A stretch of DNA of 64,000 nucleotides from Climacium dendroides (taxonomy: Eukaryota > Streptophyta > Bryopsida > Hypnales > Climaciaceae): assembly GCA_950106755.1 (NCBI GenBank), contig OX467090.1:12213489-12277488 (forward strand). Direction: 5' to 3'. The notes under the pieces are model-generated. The model was not told the origin of the DNA and did not search any database. It saw only the letters and a program-made list of their open reading frames with translations. Shown here in pieces: positions 11,086 through 24,034 of the stretch. The position numbers and the translations under genes are program-made. Position 1 is the stretch's first letter. Each line of letters opens with the position of its first letter.

Positions 11086-13469
11086 TATGTTATATGATGA
11101 GTAGAGCTTTGAGGAAGTTTGGCAAGCAAGGTAAAATTAGAAGGAAGCCAACATTATAGTAGAGTTGTTTGGAATTCCCTAAAAAAAAAGAAGTAGATTC
11201 AATATTATTTCCTAAAGTTTTTTGCCAATTCTTAGATTCCGGGTCTTCTAATGTCATTATGGACACGTAGAGACTAAGGATCTTCAAAGAATTCCTATAC
11301 ATAAGACAATTGAGGGCTTTTTGTATAGGAATTTTCATAAATTCACCCCAAATTCTTTGTATGCAATCCAAACTGGTAGACTTTTCAATACATTGACACA
11401 TCTTACATTTCAATGATGTCTCTACCTAATATTTTGGTAGCTTTTACAAGATGCAATTGTCCCATATTGATTGGCAAGGATTAGTACTGTGAAGTTGGAC
11501 ACATAACATTTGTAAGTTGTCAATTTGCAAGGCAATGAATTCTATTCACAAAAATCTTTACATTTCTAGAATTTTATATTTTAGAAACCTAAGTTATTAT
11601 ATAACATATGAAATTGTAAAATATTTAAACAAATGAAATCTACATATTACTAACATTTTGAACTCTTGAAATCTAAAAAAAGGCCTAGATCAAAAGTTCA
11701 AAATCTAATAATAAGTTACATTTGAGCCTTCAAAACCCACAAATTGTAATGATTGTGTGTACTAAAATCTACAATAAATTAATTTACATTTGAGAAGTAT
11801 AAATCTACATTTTGGAATATTGAATTTTATAAATTGAATTGATTTGGAGGTTGGGACATCTTCAAATAACATTAAAAAATGCACAAATTCCCCCTTAATA
11901 AAATTTTGTAGCTTCCCCTATATTAGCAAACACATCCTCTATGCTTTGTTGAAAGTGGTCATTGTAGAAGAAAATTTTCAATACAATTCCGGTAAGGAAA
12001 TCAAAAAATCTTCTTTGTGCAATAGAAGAGCTAATAATGCTTGATTTGTTTACTTTCATCTCTCTCAAATGAATGTATATGTTGCTTGCAAATAGCAATT
12101 TGAATATCATAAGAGGTTAATCTAGATGCACAATCTATGAAGCATGGGATTTATTTTAATCATATTAGACTATTTGCTTTCTAAATCTAAGTACAATAAT
12201 GAATGTAAGTAGTATCCAAAATTGAAGGTCTGGCATCTATTGTGCTTGTACATCCAAAATCTTGCTTATAAATTAGTTTTATCAAGTGAAGAAGCAAGAT
12301 AATTATATAATTAACAATCAAGGGGGTTCTCCTCCACTGGATGATTTCTTCAAAATCATGCACCATCTTAAGGTAGGCATGTAATATAATTTTTTAAAGG
12401 AACTATCTTCATTCATACTACTTCAATTTTTTGGTTTTCATAGAATTTTTTTCCAACATGTCGCATCATCTTTATGAATAAATGATGTCATTAACTCCTT
12501 TAGTCCCAAGGCCACTTTTCCATAAAAAAAGACACTCAAAATTGCCATTTCTTAGCAAAGGGCAAAAAAATTTAAAAATATAGTTTTTTTTATATTGAAT
12601 TGTGGGATCTTATACTAAACTAGTATAAGAATGTGTGGAAGAAAATTCAAAAACTTTGACCATGTAGGTTGCATGGTATTTGTGTTTAAGTGAAAGAAAC
12701 AAGTTTTTTTGCACCTTGCTTTGAAATTACATATTTAGCTTTGAACCTTCATAACTTATAATCTTTACTCCATTGATTTTGAATTTCTAATTTCATATGA
12801 CAAAAAATGAAGTTGAGAGGCTAGGGAAAAAATTCAAAAAATAAACACTTAGTTTTCACTCATTGAAAATGTGTTAAGTAGAAATAGGTTCAAGATTGAA
12901 GGAAAATCTAATTAAAATTGTTAATAGCTTTGAGATGAAATTGAAATATATTAATCTCAACGATGAGATTGTTCTAGCAAGAAATCTTAATCTTGTTTAA
13001 AAAAATTCTATTGTGAAAATTGAAGTTAGAAATGAATCTTACAAGGTTTTCTTTCAAAAATATGTTGTGATTGTTGAAAAACCTAGATTGTCTATAACTT
13101 TCATATAACAAATCCAAATGAAATAAATCAAAGATTTCTATTTTAGTATATAAAAATATAATATATACAAAATAAGTTTTCAAAATATTTTATTTTAACA
13201 TTTTTTAAAGTTATTTTTTCTATCTGTCAAACTAAAAAAAGGGTTTTTGGTTTGCTTCCGAGCTGTTGTTGAAATAAAAACAATATTTTCAAAAAGCTAA
13301 TTTGTTTTTCTATCTTCACAAAATCAGTTCAAAAAATCACAATAAATATTGAAACCATGGGAGCCTATCCAAAATCCATTTTGTCCCTCAAGGGGATAAT
13401 AGGACTTTAGAAGTTAATGTCAATATGGTTACAATAGTTTTTGGCAAGTTTAAGAGACTCTTGGGACAA
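11086..13469. repeat. Right part of palindrome loop, dispersed repeat
   Basis: AT-rich DNA with no supportable gene. 11.09-11.885 kb is repeated inverted at 32.285-33.06 kb. About 12.96-13.47 kb is repeated directly at 60.38-60.85 kb, where the match continues into right-arm sequence. The repeated copies suggest old mobile or segmentally duplicated DNA, but no terminal repeats or transposase could be identified. Confidence 0.7.
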
Positions 13470-15560
13470 TAGTTTGATTATTTATTGAAGCCTTTATGTA
13501 GACTTCAAAATTAAAAGAGATTTTAGAACACTATTCAAGAATTGCAAAGATGGTAAAATAGTCCCATTTTCCCTCTCCAAAGATGTATTGCTATATAAAT
13601 TTAGCGAGGTCATTTGTCCTCTACATATCTAGTGATTTTAACCTCATATTCTTGAGTTGCAGAGAAACATCTGAACTAAGGCTATCCAAACTAAAGAATT
13701 CAACCAAGTTTATGAACAAATTCCAAATGTATGAACAAATTTGTTCCTAAGCTTTCATTTAAAAATTATTTTTGTTAATTTGTCATACGTTAATAATCCC
13801 TAAATTTAATATTTTAGAGCTAAAATTTTCATAGTATTTGCATAGTAGGAAAGCATATATCTACCAAAAAAAATCTAAAAATCTATTATTTTATGCCCTT
13901 TCTATGAGTCATGAGTGCAATCATCACTTCTATTGCTATAAATTTTAATTTAAGTCAACATTTGAAGATGTTTCTAAGATCATTATTTTGAAGAAATTTC
14001 ATCACCATCAATTATTTTCATTTTCCAATTTTCAGTTATTTTTTAAAAAAATCTTGTTTTTTATAAATTAAATATTAAAATATCTATTTTTAGGAGAATT
14101 TATACTTTTCTAGTTTTTCTACTTAGAGATTTTTCTAGATTTTCCTTCCTAAAATACCTTCTTTATTAGGGGATAACTATACATTGAACATATCTTTCAT
14201 GTTTAAAAAAATATATAATATTAAAGTACTTCAATTAAAAATCATGATTATTGTGCAAACACTATAAAAACATAGGGGTGTTTCTTGCAAGAATCCTCCT
14301 ATAAATATTAAGACTTCAAGATATATTTCTAAAGCTACAAATTATTAAGGAATTTTTGAACAAAAATGAAAAAAATTCAAGTGAAACGCAAAATATTTAT
14401 AATATATCATTCATTATAAAATAATCATTTATGGTTCCAAGTCCAAGGTTAATATTGTAAAAAAATATTAATTCCTGAATTATTGCATAATATGCATGAT
14501 TCTCCCTTCCTAATATACAAATCTACAAAAAACCAATAGGAGGTGTATGTTGATAAGTACAAAATGTATGAAGATTTATACAAACCTCAAAATGCAAATA
14601 GATTCATTAAGTACTAAATGAAGCCAAAACATCATTTATACCAAAACTCAATAGTGGTCCATGTGAAGCTTAAGGCCATTTCATAAATTCACAATCTTAA
14701 TATTAAAAGGATACACTTTTAAATCACAAATTCTACCTCCAACTCAAAGCACTTAATCAGACATTTTCAAAAATTCTTTCTTATAAATATTCCTTAGTAC
14801 TAAACTGTAAATATAGGCTTAGAAATAGTACTTAAACATTAGAACAATGAATAATTTACAATATATTTTTGAATTGCAATAATCAAACCCTACACTATAC
14901 AATAAATACATTTATGCTAAATTTGAATTCATGATTATAGTATAAACACTAATGAATTGTGCTCCATTCATTCAATCAATACTAGATGCAAGTCACTTCT
15001 TGTTAAGCAATTTTCAATGTATACAAAGTAGAAGACTAGACTTCATTTTTTATAATAAAAAAGTAACCAAATTTTCCTTAAATTGACTTTGAATTTTTAT
15101 TTTATGCACAAATTTTGTCATGAATATAATTTTGTATAATTATTAGTAGTGTTTTTTTGTCATTTAAAAAATCTCCAAATTTCCTAATTGGCTTAGAAGC
15201 TTCATATCTCAAATTAGTTAAAAAAGATCATATTTAGAGTTTAGAGTTAGATCAAGAAAAAGAAACAAAAGTTGTCAAAAGACACTACTCAATGATCCAC
15301 AGATTGGCCATTTTCTTATGTACAGAAGTTTGAAAAGATTACCTAGGAAGAATATCCATTGCCTTTCATTGAAATTAGGTTCAAGCAATTCCATAAGCCC
15401 TAAAAGTGTTGTGATTCACTTTAGAAGTGAAAAAAATGACGAAAATTCTATGTGGTAGTATGGAATTAATTGATTACTTAACCAATAGTCATCATTATTG
15501 CATTTCCAACTAAGTATCTTATTAAAAACAATGGTCAACAAACCTCTTCAATAAAACTAT

Positions 15561-16358
15561 CATACTATTAAAATCATAACTCCCTCTTGTAATATCACAA
15601 ATGCTACCATTAATACTAAGGGCTCGTGCTTGCTATGCTACGCATTCATTGTATCACTTATTAGTAAAAATTTGATATATTTGAATAGAATGCAATATAA
15701 TGATTTCGATAAGTCTTTGAAATAACTATTTTAATTATTTTATAAAAATATATCCAATCATGCATACATAGAAATCATATTTTTACACAATGTGATATTA
15801 CGGAAATAGAGTAACAATTCAGAATCACCTCTGTAATATCACTTTTTACAAAGGGTGATATTATAGAAATAATATAGTTGTTGCAATTGAGGTGATATTA
15901 AAGAGGATCAATATGGTGATATTATAAAGGTAGCAATTCCATTGCTTCTCTTGGATTTACACTTCTTTGTACTTCTATGATTTTGTGCTTTTGTGAGAAT
16001 TGAGCTTTTGATTTCAATTTTCTATTGTTACTACCAAATGATTTGAGAAATTTATTAGATTGAACCGATTTTGGATTTCACAACAATTAAATTGTTCACA
16101 AAGCTTTTGAGATTTACAAGTTTTTCTTTTATATTATTCTATTTGGGTTGCCATTGTTTGTAACAATTGAGTCAAATTTCTAATGCATTCTAATGTATGT
16201 GTATCTTTTACTGTATTCATCATTGCATGTATTTCATTTATCATTCATTAAATTTCTATTGTTTATTTCAGTACATGCTTATTTATTTAAAAAATTATAT
16301 GAAGATTTTAGTAATTTTTATTTGAAGATTTATTAAAATTCTTGCTCTGCATTCTATC
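15561..16358. mobile_element. Non-autonomous element with GATATTA motifs, copy 1
   Basis: About 800 bp present in the right arm and absent at the mirror position in the left arm (between about 5176 and 5195), so its insertion is readable. The same sequence, in the same orientation, is at 57476-58347. It is dotted with GTGATATTA / TAATATCAC words in both orientations and has no transposase. Its 3' end is about 60-80 bp shorter than copy 2, so it may be end-truncated. Confidence 0.7.
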
Positions 16359-17169
16359 TAGTGAACCTACTAAAAATAAGAAGTTTCCCACTACAGAATA
16401 GAAGAATGTAAATATAAATATATAAATATAATGTATGTAATTAAAAATATAAATATGAATGTAGATATAATTGCAAATATAAGTGATCATTGTGGATATA
16501 ATGAAGTACTAGAGATTTTGTAATTCTTTATTATTTGCAAAAACATTTGAAGATTTTATAATTTTATATTTTAAAATTCCAAAAATATCAAAGATGAGAG
16601 ATTCCAAAAATGAGATTAAGCCCCAAAATATAGATCACTAGATTCCTCATAATCTTTTTCATACTAAAATATTCATCTCTAACTAGTAGTACACTTGCTT
16701 CAAATGGATAGTGGAGGCAGTGACTATCTTTCCAAAACTCTACGGATATATAACTCATTACAACAAGGATTTAAGTCTAGGAAACATTTCTATTGCATTT
16801 TTCAAGTATGTGAACACCTATTCACTAAATGAAAATTTTATTGGTTAAGAAATGATCCTAAAACTTATTTTTAAGATAGTTCAAAATTCAAATAGACATT
16901 ATTATTCAAAAGTACTTTGATGATTGCAAATTTGCAATTAGAATTGTTGTGAATATCAACCCCTAAATAGGTTGTGTGTCCATCCAATGAACATGCTTGT
17001 CTCTTGTAGTTTTTCATGTCGAATGTAGCCAATTTACATGTAAATTAATCTTTAAACTAGATAATTTTGGCACAAACTACATTAGTTTATCTACATGTAG
17101 CTACTGAATAAAAAATAGACAACATTGAAAATCAGGAGGTCCTAAATTTAAAAAAATATTACAATGAAT

Positions 17170-17600
17170 ATGGTAGCGGTTGGCTACCTTTTTCTATTCC
17201 ATCCAAATTTATTCTTTGATTTCTATGATGTAATGACATTGATGTTCATTCTTTGAGAACCAATTCCTTATGTCTTCATAGTGCACTCCAATAGGTTCTA
17301 ATTGAGGCCAAGGTTACAATGGGTGGCAATCATTGCTTTATGCCCTTTTCTATTCCACCCATATTTATTCCTATGACAAAATGACCACAATGTTCATTTT
17401 CTTGAGATTCAATTCTTTATGCATTCATAGCATCTTGTAGTATGCCACACTTGTCACAATCTTGCAATGAGTATGGTGGCAATTAAGCTCCAATAGTCTA
17501 AGTGTTGCATTCATGTCCTTTCTAATCTGTCTATTTTCATTTAATTTGATCAAATTCCTTATGATGACTTCATGGTACATTGTACCATGCCGCACATGTG
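17170..17600. repeat. Diverged tandem units, mirror of 4.0-4.4 kb
   Basis: Two to three units of about 170-180 bp share the words TATTCCACCCATATTTATTC, TTGAGATTCAATTCTTTATG and CATAGTGCACTCCAATAGG. The same arrangement stands upstream of the PAH loci at 28.9 and 47.4 kb. Confidence 0.6.
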
Positions 17601-18879
17601 ACAACAATACTGTAGAATTATATATAAATAAGTTAAATTCATGTACTTTGAAATAATATATGAAATGTCCAAGGTTCATTCAATTGAAAAAAATGATTCA
17701 TAATCAACATACATGTCATTGAAGTGCACATTACTAAAGTATGTTTTACTAAAGCAACAAGACATCCAAGTGACATTCAATCAAGACTCAAACCAAATGT
17801 ATCTCTTGAATCAATATGTACTGGCCATTCTTGAAAAAGTGATTAAGAAACATTTATTTACCAAAAAAACTTTGACCTTTTATAACTTTTGCATGTATCA
17901 CCCAAACTATGTGTTCTTTGGTGCATAGGAATCTCCAAATGTTTGTTACCTAAAAATCGTGAAATTTTCACCAACCTCAAAATAAAATAGTGATGATTTT
18001 GGGTGTTTTTGCCTAACTCAGCTGGAATTCATCAACAGTCAAAATGAATCCATATGGGGCTGGCCGTTACTTCTGATCCAAATTTGAGAGCCCCTCTACC
18101 TGCTCAGGCACGTCATGGCACTGTGACTGTGAACTGACCTGGACGAAGAGTTCCAATCACAATTAACAAGTTCCTTTCTGAGTTAACGGCATTCACACAA
18201 AGTCTCATCGTCAACAAAAATTCAAGCTCGCACTGCAACACATTCAAGTATACACAAGCCAGAGTTTCAAGTCTATTCATATCTACAGGTGAAGGAAAAT
18301 TGAACTGTCTTTTTTCAAGGCCTAAGTTGAATATATAGGGAAATACAATTATAATGCAAGTCACCTGCACTCAGAGGTATTGGACAAATCCTTCCGTTTG
18401 AACCGCTACGGCAAGTTAGACGTACGTGCAAATTCCTTTCGATTTAAACGCGCCCAGACTGTCATCCGCACTCTCGGAGTGTCAGGCCTCAATGCGGTGA
18501 ATTCCATCTGACTTAGTAGCTACGAGTCTCCTCCGGAATTAATAAATACGGTCGATGTGCATGTTTTGTCGCTTCAGCTTCATTAATTTCTCGGCCGTAC
18601 ACATCATGAGCCGATCAGTAAGAAAATTTCTAAACATCCTCACGATGGCACCATGAATTCAATTGAAATGGAGATAACCTTAATTTGATTCACTAGCGCG
18701 GGAAAAAATTGAACTGCGTCCTACCATCCGTCCTAATTTTATCACCGTTGACACAAAATCTAACCTTGCATTGTAGGTTAGGGAACGAAGAGGAGTTTGA
18801 TTCCTGGCTCCAGATCATTGACAAATACCGATCGAGATGGATTCCGAAAACCTACCGATCGTGACTGCAAAAATTCACG

Positions 18880-18975
18880 GGACAATGGATGATCGTTAAC
18901 TAGTGCTCCGCTACTTCCACCGAGTTGCTTGGTTCACTTGCCTCCCTGTAAGAGCACAGCCCATTGCCGAAGCAG
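18880..18975 (+). promoter_or_regulatory. PAH-family promoter, right-arm copy
   Basis: The segment has the family's proximal block GACAATGGATGATCGTTAAC and, about 50 bp on, TGTAAGAGCACAGCCCATTG, a degenerate form of TATAAGAGCACAACCCAATG seen at 50.74 kb. It lies inside the 354 bp that the left arm has deleted. The TATA word is weakened here (TGTAAG). Confidence 0.55.
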
Positions 18976-19387
18976 ATCATTCTCTCTTGCCTGTCGACAG
19001 CGCGTCTTTATTGCTTATAAGTTCCTAAATCCATCGATCTCTGCAACTTAGTTGGATTGATTGGCTCTCGAACTCGCTGTCCAATTGAAAATCATTAGAC
19101 TCTCTCGTTCATGGTTTAGTCGTTCCCATTCTTGTAGTTCTGTGTAGGTTATGCTACCAGGGTTCTATGGAGGCGCTCGCTGTCCCTAACCTGCTTGGAC
19201 AAAACAGGTCCGTGACCCCTTGTTCACCAACTTGTAATCGTTGCATACTTGTGATTTAAAGGCTTATTCCTTTCCCCTGTTTCGATGATTTATTTGTTGT
19301 GTACATAGAGCTGTTGCTGGCCACAAACAAGAAGCAACTATGCTGACCCTATCCTGACAATTCGCCATTGGCTTTGATTGCGTACAG

Positions 19388-19708
19388 GAAAGCGGAGCTA
19401 GGCCACAGTTCCAACTTCTAACGATGCGGATCTTTCCAAGGCTTGAGAGGTTTGAGAGAATGTTTCATAGTTCCAGGCATGTCTACGTCAGGGGCAACTC
19501 GGACCGAGCTAGGGTTGTTGCAGCCTATGAGTTCGTGGATGCAGTGAGGAGAGCCGGCAAACACCAAGAGTTGAATCTGCTCCTCATGGGCTTCTGTTGG
19601 AGAATTGCTACCAGGCTCTCCTCCCGGACCTCATCGACAATGTTTATTCTTCACTTGTTCGATCCCCGAACAAGCAGAGGGACCTTGCGCTTCTCCGTGA
19701 GTACATAG
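19388..19708 (+). pseudogene. PAH-like exon, right-arm copy 2 (frameshifted)
   Basis: The exon starts after the acceptor CGTACAG. From the ATG at 19424 it encodes a peptide that matches the left-arm copy through AYEFVDAVRRAGKHQELN and LLMGFCWR. It then shifts frame, because four bases present in the left arm (GGCA within GGAGGCAGAATTGC) are missing at about 19602. The second PAH helix is therefore out of frame. The promoter and first exon upstream are retained, the opposite state to the left arm. Confidence 0.6.
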
Positions 19709-19868
19709 GGCGTTGTTCATGATCGAGGGGCGCACAAGCACTTTCGCATTGTGGATGGATGAGAGCCATGTCACACCTCTCCAACCAAAAGTTTGTCAGC
19801 AACCAATCGAACTATTGGCTTTTGCATGCCCTTCCTAAAAGGTATTGCCATTTAACGAAATATCCGTT

Positions 19869-20012
19869 CTAAACTGTGCAAGCGGTGCAACTCTGTACGA
19901 AGAGAGATTCCCATGTTCTCGTTTGCACGTGATGTACGCATGCCTGGAGTAGCTGGAGATTGTGGGATCCAGCCTCAAGTTCGGCATCGTTTAGAGTTTG
20001 GCTCCCGCTTTC
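19869..20012 (-). pseudogene. PAH-family second exon, right-arm copy 1
   Basis: Mirror of 1609-1752 with the same encoded 47 residues and the same acceptor. The antisense frame across 20052-20264 is also identical in both arms, showing near-perfect DNA identity here while the flanks have diverged. The function and limits are as described for the left copy. Confidence 0.5.
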
Positions 20013-21656
20013 CTGCACGGAACATAAGCTATTGGTGGGGTTAGTACGTACTTGTTTGCAGATGCAGCTTGCCTGTGGCAATTTCAAAGACAGCAACTGA
20101 AGCTAGCGCTTGCACACAAGCATTGCAAAATCGATCCAATTAAACGAATTCAATGGAGTCAGTTAAGTTTTCCCTTCTTGTTGAAGGTATTTCCTGTATC
20201 AAGTTGCGGCTTTAGAATTTACAAGTGGAACGAATTCTTGTCCGGCAAAATGTGGACATTATGAATTCAGTCATACAGATTTAATTATGACGTTGTAGGT
20301 TGGAATGCAGCCGCATTGAGGCCTCGAAGCATGACATTTGGGGGTCTGTCTGCACATTCAATCTAATTCAAACTAGCTGCATATGCGCATTCAAATTAAT
20401 TCAAAGGGATCAGCCCTTCCAACTTACCGCACCGGTGGTTACATCCAAATCCGCATTCGACACTAACTTCCTTCAATCTCCAGTTCATTCAGTAATTAGT
20501 TAGTGCTACCGTCTCACTGTAATATCACTTAGATGCAGTCGCTTTGGAATTTTAGCTGCGAATTTGAAAGGTGCTCTAATTATAGGGTAGCGTTAAAAAA
20601 TAATCTATATCATTCTTTACCTTCATTTAGGTTGTCTTGTTTTTAAAAAAAAAATTTATACCATTGAGATTTAACAAACCATGAGGCGTCTGGCAGTGTT
20701 ATTGGTACTATTGGAAAGCTCTTTACAATGGGAGGTGCACAAACTTTGTTACGTGGCATTCGGACCTTCAGTGTGGAAGTCATTGAATTTTAAGTCTTTT
20801 ATGAATCAAAAAATTGAAATTAATTATCTTTTATTTTGGACAAATCATAATTTTCTTGTTGCATATCCAAACAAAACAAAGTCCTTCAGTTGCACTCTTA
20901 CATGCATAAAGCATTCTATTCATATAAGTTTTGTGGCTTTTGGACCTTTGGTGTGAAAGTTATGATTTTTTTAAATTAAAAAATTGAATTAAATTAGCTT
21001 TTATTTTGAAAAAAAACATAACTTTCACACAACATGTCTAAATGCTACAAAATATTCATTCAAATCCTTTGCACTCCTTTATACATAAAGATTTCTATTT
21101 CATATAAAAATGCAACTTTTCTACTACAACAAAACTTTTGAACTACTTCGTAAGTATATTTGGTTCACTTGTGGCAATTGCATAGCATACTAGTAAACTT
21201 TAAAGTTGGGTTGTTGCTTTTCTTTTGTTGGTTGGTTTTATTTGTTTGATACACTAATTTCTATACAATTATAAGTTTTTTGTCAACATTTTTGGTATCA
21301 ATGGAAATTCTTTAGAACGAGGGTAGTATGGACTTTATTTTGTAACGTTTGGGCCTAAAGTGTAAAAGTTACTGTATTTCAAAGATTTTATAAACCAAAA
21401 AGTTGAATTAAGTTATCTTTTATTTTGAAAAGAACATAACTTTCACATCGCCATGATACAAAACTCTTGGAATCCTTTGTGCCTGAAGCATTCTATTTGT
21501 ATAATCAATGCAACTTCTCACACTACAACAAAGTCCTTGTGAAGATGCACTCCTTCATTCATAAAAGGTATTGAATTTTAAAGTTTTCATAGATTCAAAA
21601 AATTATATTTACTTTTAAATTGGATGTGGCAATGGTGCTAAGCACACTAGTCAACT

Positions 21657-22924
21657 TGAAATGTGGTCTATCCTATTTTGATCTAATATCAAATGATTTT
21701 TTTCATCCAACTATCATCACACTACCATTTGTTTAGTATTGTCAGAGTATTGGAGTAAATTGATAATTTTTTGTTGAGTGAAAAATAAAAAAACATTCCA
21801 ATATGTCACAAAAAGATATAGATGTATATGAAGTTTCAGTTGTGGTATACAAACTAACAAAAGTTATTATTAATGCTTCAAGTTTTATCAAATAAAAACT
21901 TAATTAAAGTTGCGGAAGATATTGATGATATTGATGATATGGCATTCTTTCCAAGCATTTTTCAAGGCAGGTCGATTAAAAAAAGGAATTATCTTTGTAT
22001 ATATAAATCCTTATAGAATTGCTGTGTTTAGAAAGGCCAAAGTTCTGCTTCAAATCCTTATCTCCAAAATATAGTCAAATTCTTCATTGATATTTATTTT
22101 TTAACAAAACCAACTATATGATGATTATGATCTTTTGGTTAAGATAAAAATGAGATTGCAAAAAGTCTCAATATAACAAATATGGCCTTCAAAGCACTTA
22201 AAATTTTCATTAAAAATCCATACCTTCTATAATGAAATAAAATTCTATTGATATCTTATTTTAATTCACATTTAGTCAAATATAAAATTAGGATTTAAAA
22301 ATTTCACTACTTCAAGGAATGTAGGTTATATTGTAATAGTAGCACAAATATAATGGTAGTATGGAACAATGGTATTTCTAAAGTATAAATACTAAGTATG
22401 ACAAACATATTGCAAATAGAGTGATAGACATCCCAACATTAAGTGAAATTAAAGTGTAGTTTGAAAAGCAAATGAATAGCGAGGTGCACTACACTACTTT
22501 TTTTACTTATTCGATTAACTCATACAAGTCGTCCTATTTGAAATTAGTGCAAGCTGCCATACTACTACATAGGTGAAAGTGCCATCTATAATTGGTGTAC
22601 ATTTCAAACCGTGTAGTGTAAACCATAAAAGTGCCAATGTTGTGGAATTGGGCCATTCTATCAAAATCCTCTATCTTCATAACACTTATTTCAAGAAAAA
22701 AATGAAAATTTATAATGCCACTTGCTACTTTTGAAGCTAATAGTTTTGTGAGTATGTGACACACTAATTGGTCAATTCAGGTTAAATTAGTGCATCGAGT
22801 GCAATATTCAAGTCCCAATCCAAATCTTAATAGACTAGTCAATTCAATGTGCACCGCCCCTCAGCGGCCAACTCACTGAAACAGAGTCCCAAATTAAATT
22901 GTAGCTCAATTCATGAAATGAAAG
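21657..22924. repeat. Duplication copy A, upstream flank
   Basis: AT-rich flank of the copy A PAH gene, with no gene seen. 22.3-22.92 kb matches 53.5-54.14 kb directly; a weaker match continues upstream (21.75-21.97 with about 52.05-52.32 kb). Confidence 0.7.
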
Positions 22925-23019
22925 GAGTCCCTTCCAGTCAGAAAACAAATCACATCATCTTCAAGTGGGGATGAACTTTCCCGCCTATCAATGGATGAAA
23001 GGTTGGAGACGTTCCTTGT

Positions 23020-23060
23020 TGCGTTCCTACAAGAGCACAACCCAATGCAACGAGGCGGTA
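23020..23060 (+). promoter_or_regulatory. Core promoter of copy A PAH gene
   Basis: TACAAGAGCACAACCCAATG (23028-23047) matches the family core TATAAGAGCACAACCCAATG with one change in the TATA word. The ATG at its 3' end (23045) opens a short frame, MQRGGRALCFRSTSSS, that resembles the first exon of the 29 kb gene (MPQGMRSCRSSSV) and runs into a possible donor GTGAGC at 23103. Joined to the acceptor at 23590 its phase does not match the main frame, so it may be a 5' UTR or an upstream ORF. Confidence 0.5.
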
Positions 23061-23608
23061 GAGCACTTTGCTTTCGCTCTACATCATCTTCCTTGTGCAA
23101 GTGAGCTTCTTAGGAAAATTCTATTTGCTTTCATTGTAAGTTGCTTAATTGATACATAGATCGAGTTCTTGTTGCCACCAACTTGGTTAACTTTAAATGC
23201 CACTGAGAGAGATCGATGGGTTCTAGCTATAGTTGGGAAACATAACATGCATTGGCTCTCTGTCTATGAAATTCGATCTGGCTTATGAAGTAATGCTTTA
23301 TTCTATTTGTACGTTTTCTATTGATGTAGGTTTCACTGTGCTTTTGTACACGCTGTCAATGTGCCTTGTTTGAATTTATCCTTACCGGAGTGCCTCTTTG
23401 CACGTTGCCGATCTTTGTAGCTATGTCTAGCGTAAGGTTTGTTGGTTTCTTAGTTTTTGTATTCCAATTCCCTGCTTCGATTCTTGGTTAGGGTTCATAC
23501 GGCTGGACTGGCTGCCGCAAACAAGGTGCAGCCACAAGAAGATACCTGACTGATTCAACCTACCGTGTCATCTGTTTTTGTGATACACAGGAAGACAAAC
23601 TTCAAACG

Positions 23609-24034
23609 ATGGGGTTCACAACTAAGCAGACGACGACGAAGGAGGTAGCTGCACCGCCCAGAATTTCCGATGGCAGCAACAGCTCCATCAATCTTGAGAA
23701 CCCCGTGCCTTGGGATGTGCCAATACCTGCACCCGCATCGCCAAAACCCACATACCCGTCCATTTTGGCGCCCGCCATGAAGTTATTGGTCGAAGTGGAG
23801 GCTGCCGGAAAATCTTACCCGCAGTTGATGAAGTTCTTGGCCGATGTGAAGGCTGGAGGGAAATACCTCCCGCTGCTTCTGCTGCTGCAGGACTTCGCAG
23901 AGCATGGGCTTCACCCTGGCCTGATCAACAGCGCAGAAAACTTGTTCGAAGATCAGCCGGACTTGCTGGTGCCCTTCATCGAGTGTCTTCCGGGAGACTT
24001 CCAGAGCACCGTACCGGCTCGAGTGAAGGAGTAA
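23609..24034 (+). CDS. PAH-only protein, copy A (141 aa)
   Basis: A small protein ending in one SIN3-type paired amphipathic helix domain. In SIN3 this fold binds helices of transcription factors that recruit histone deacetylase complexes in the nucleus. Residues 1-50 are polar then proline-rich (PIPAPASPKPTYPS). Residues 57-73 and 74-90 are a tandem 17-residue repeat (MKLLVEVEAAGKSYPQL / MKFLADVKAGGKYLPLL). The PAH pattern spans about 75-129: helix 1, LLQDFAEHGLHPGLINSAE, then LFEDQPDLLVPFIECLPG, the family signature. SIN3 carries several PAH domains and a large HDAC-interacting region; none follows here. The start is the ATG in TTCAAACGATGGGG, just after the acceptor TGATACACAG, a context shared by five paralogs. 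This is the least damaged member with this architecture. Whether an upstream exon adds coding sequence is unsettled. Confidence 0.75.
   Translation: MGFTTKQTTTKEVAAPPRISDGSNSSINLENPVPWDVPIPAPASPKPTYPSILAPAMKLLVEVEAAGKSYPQLMKFLADVKAGGKYLPLLLLLQDFAEHGLHPGLINSAENLFEDQPDLLVPFIECLPGDFQSTVPARVKE
23777..23878 (+). repeat. 51-bp tandem duplication inside PAH gene
   Basis: 23777-23827 and 23828-23878 both begin ATGAAGTT(A/C)TTGG and encode two 17-residue amphipathic units. The same pair is found in the copies at 49021 and 54715; the 29 kb gene has one unit. Confidence 0.8.

Larger units (their letters stand above)
13470..21656. repeat. Right arm of giant inverted repeat
   Basis: Mirror of 1-6895. 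It is longer, mainly because of an insertion at about 15561-16358 and because it keeps the 354-bp promoter segment (18852-19205) that the left arm lost. Apart from the two PAH-related loci (19.4 and 19.9 kb) it is AT-rich and no gene is seen. 14.7-16.5 kb recurs directly at 62.5-64 kb. Confidence 0.92.
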
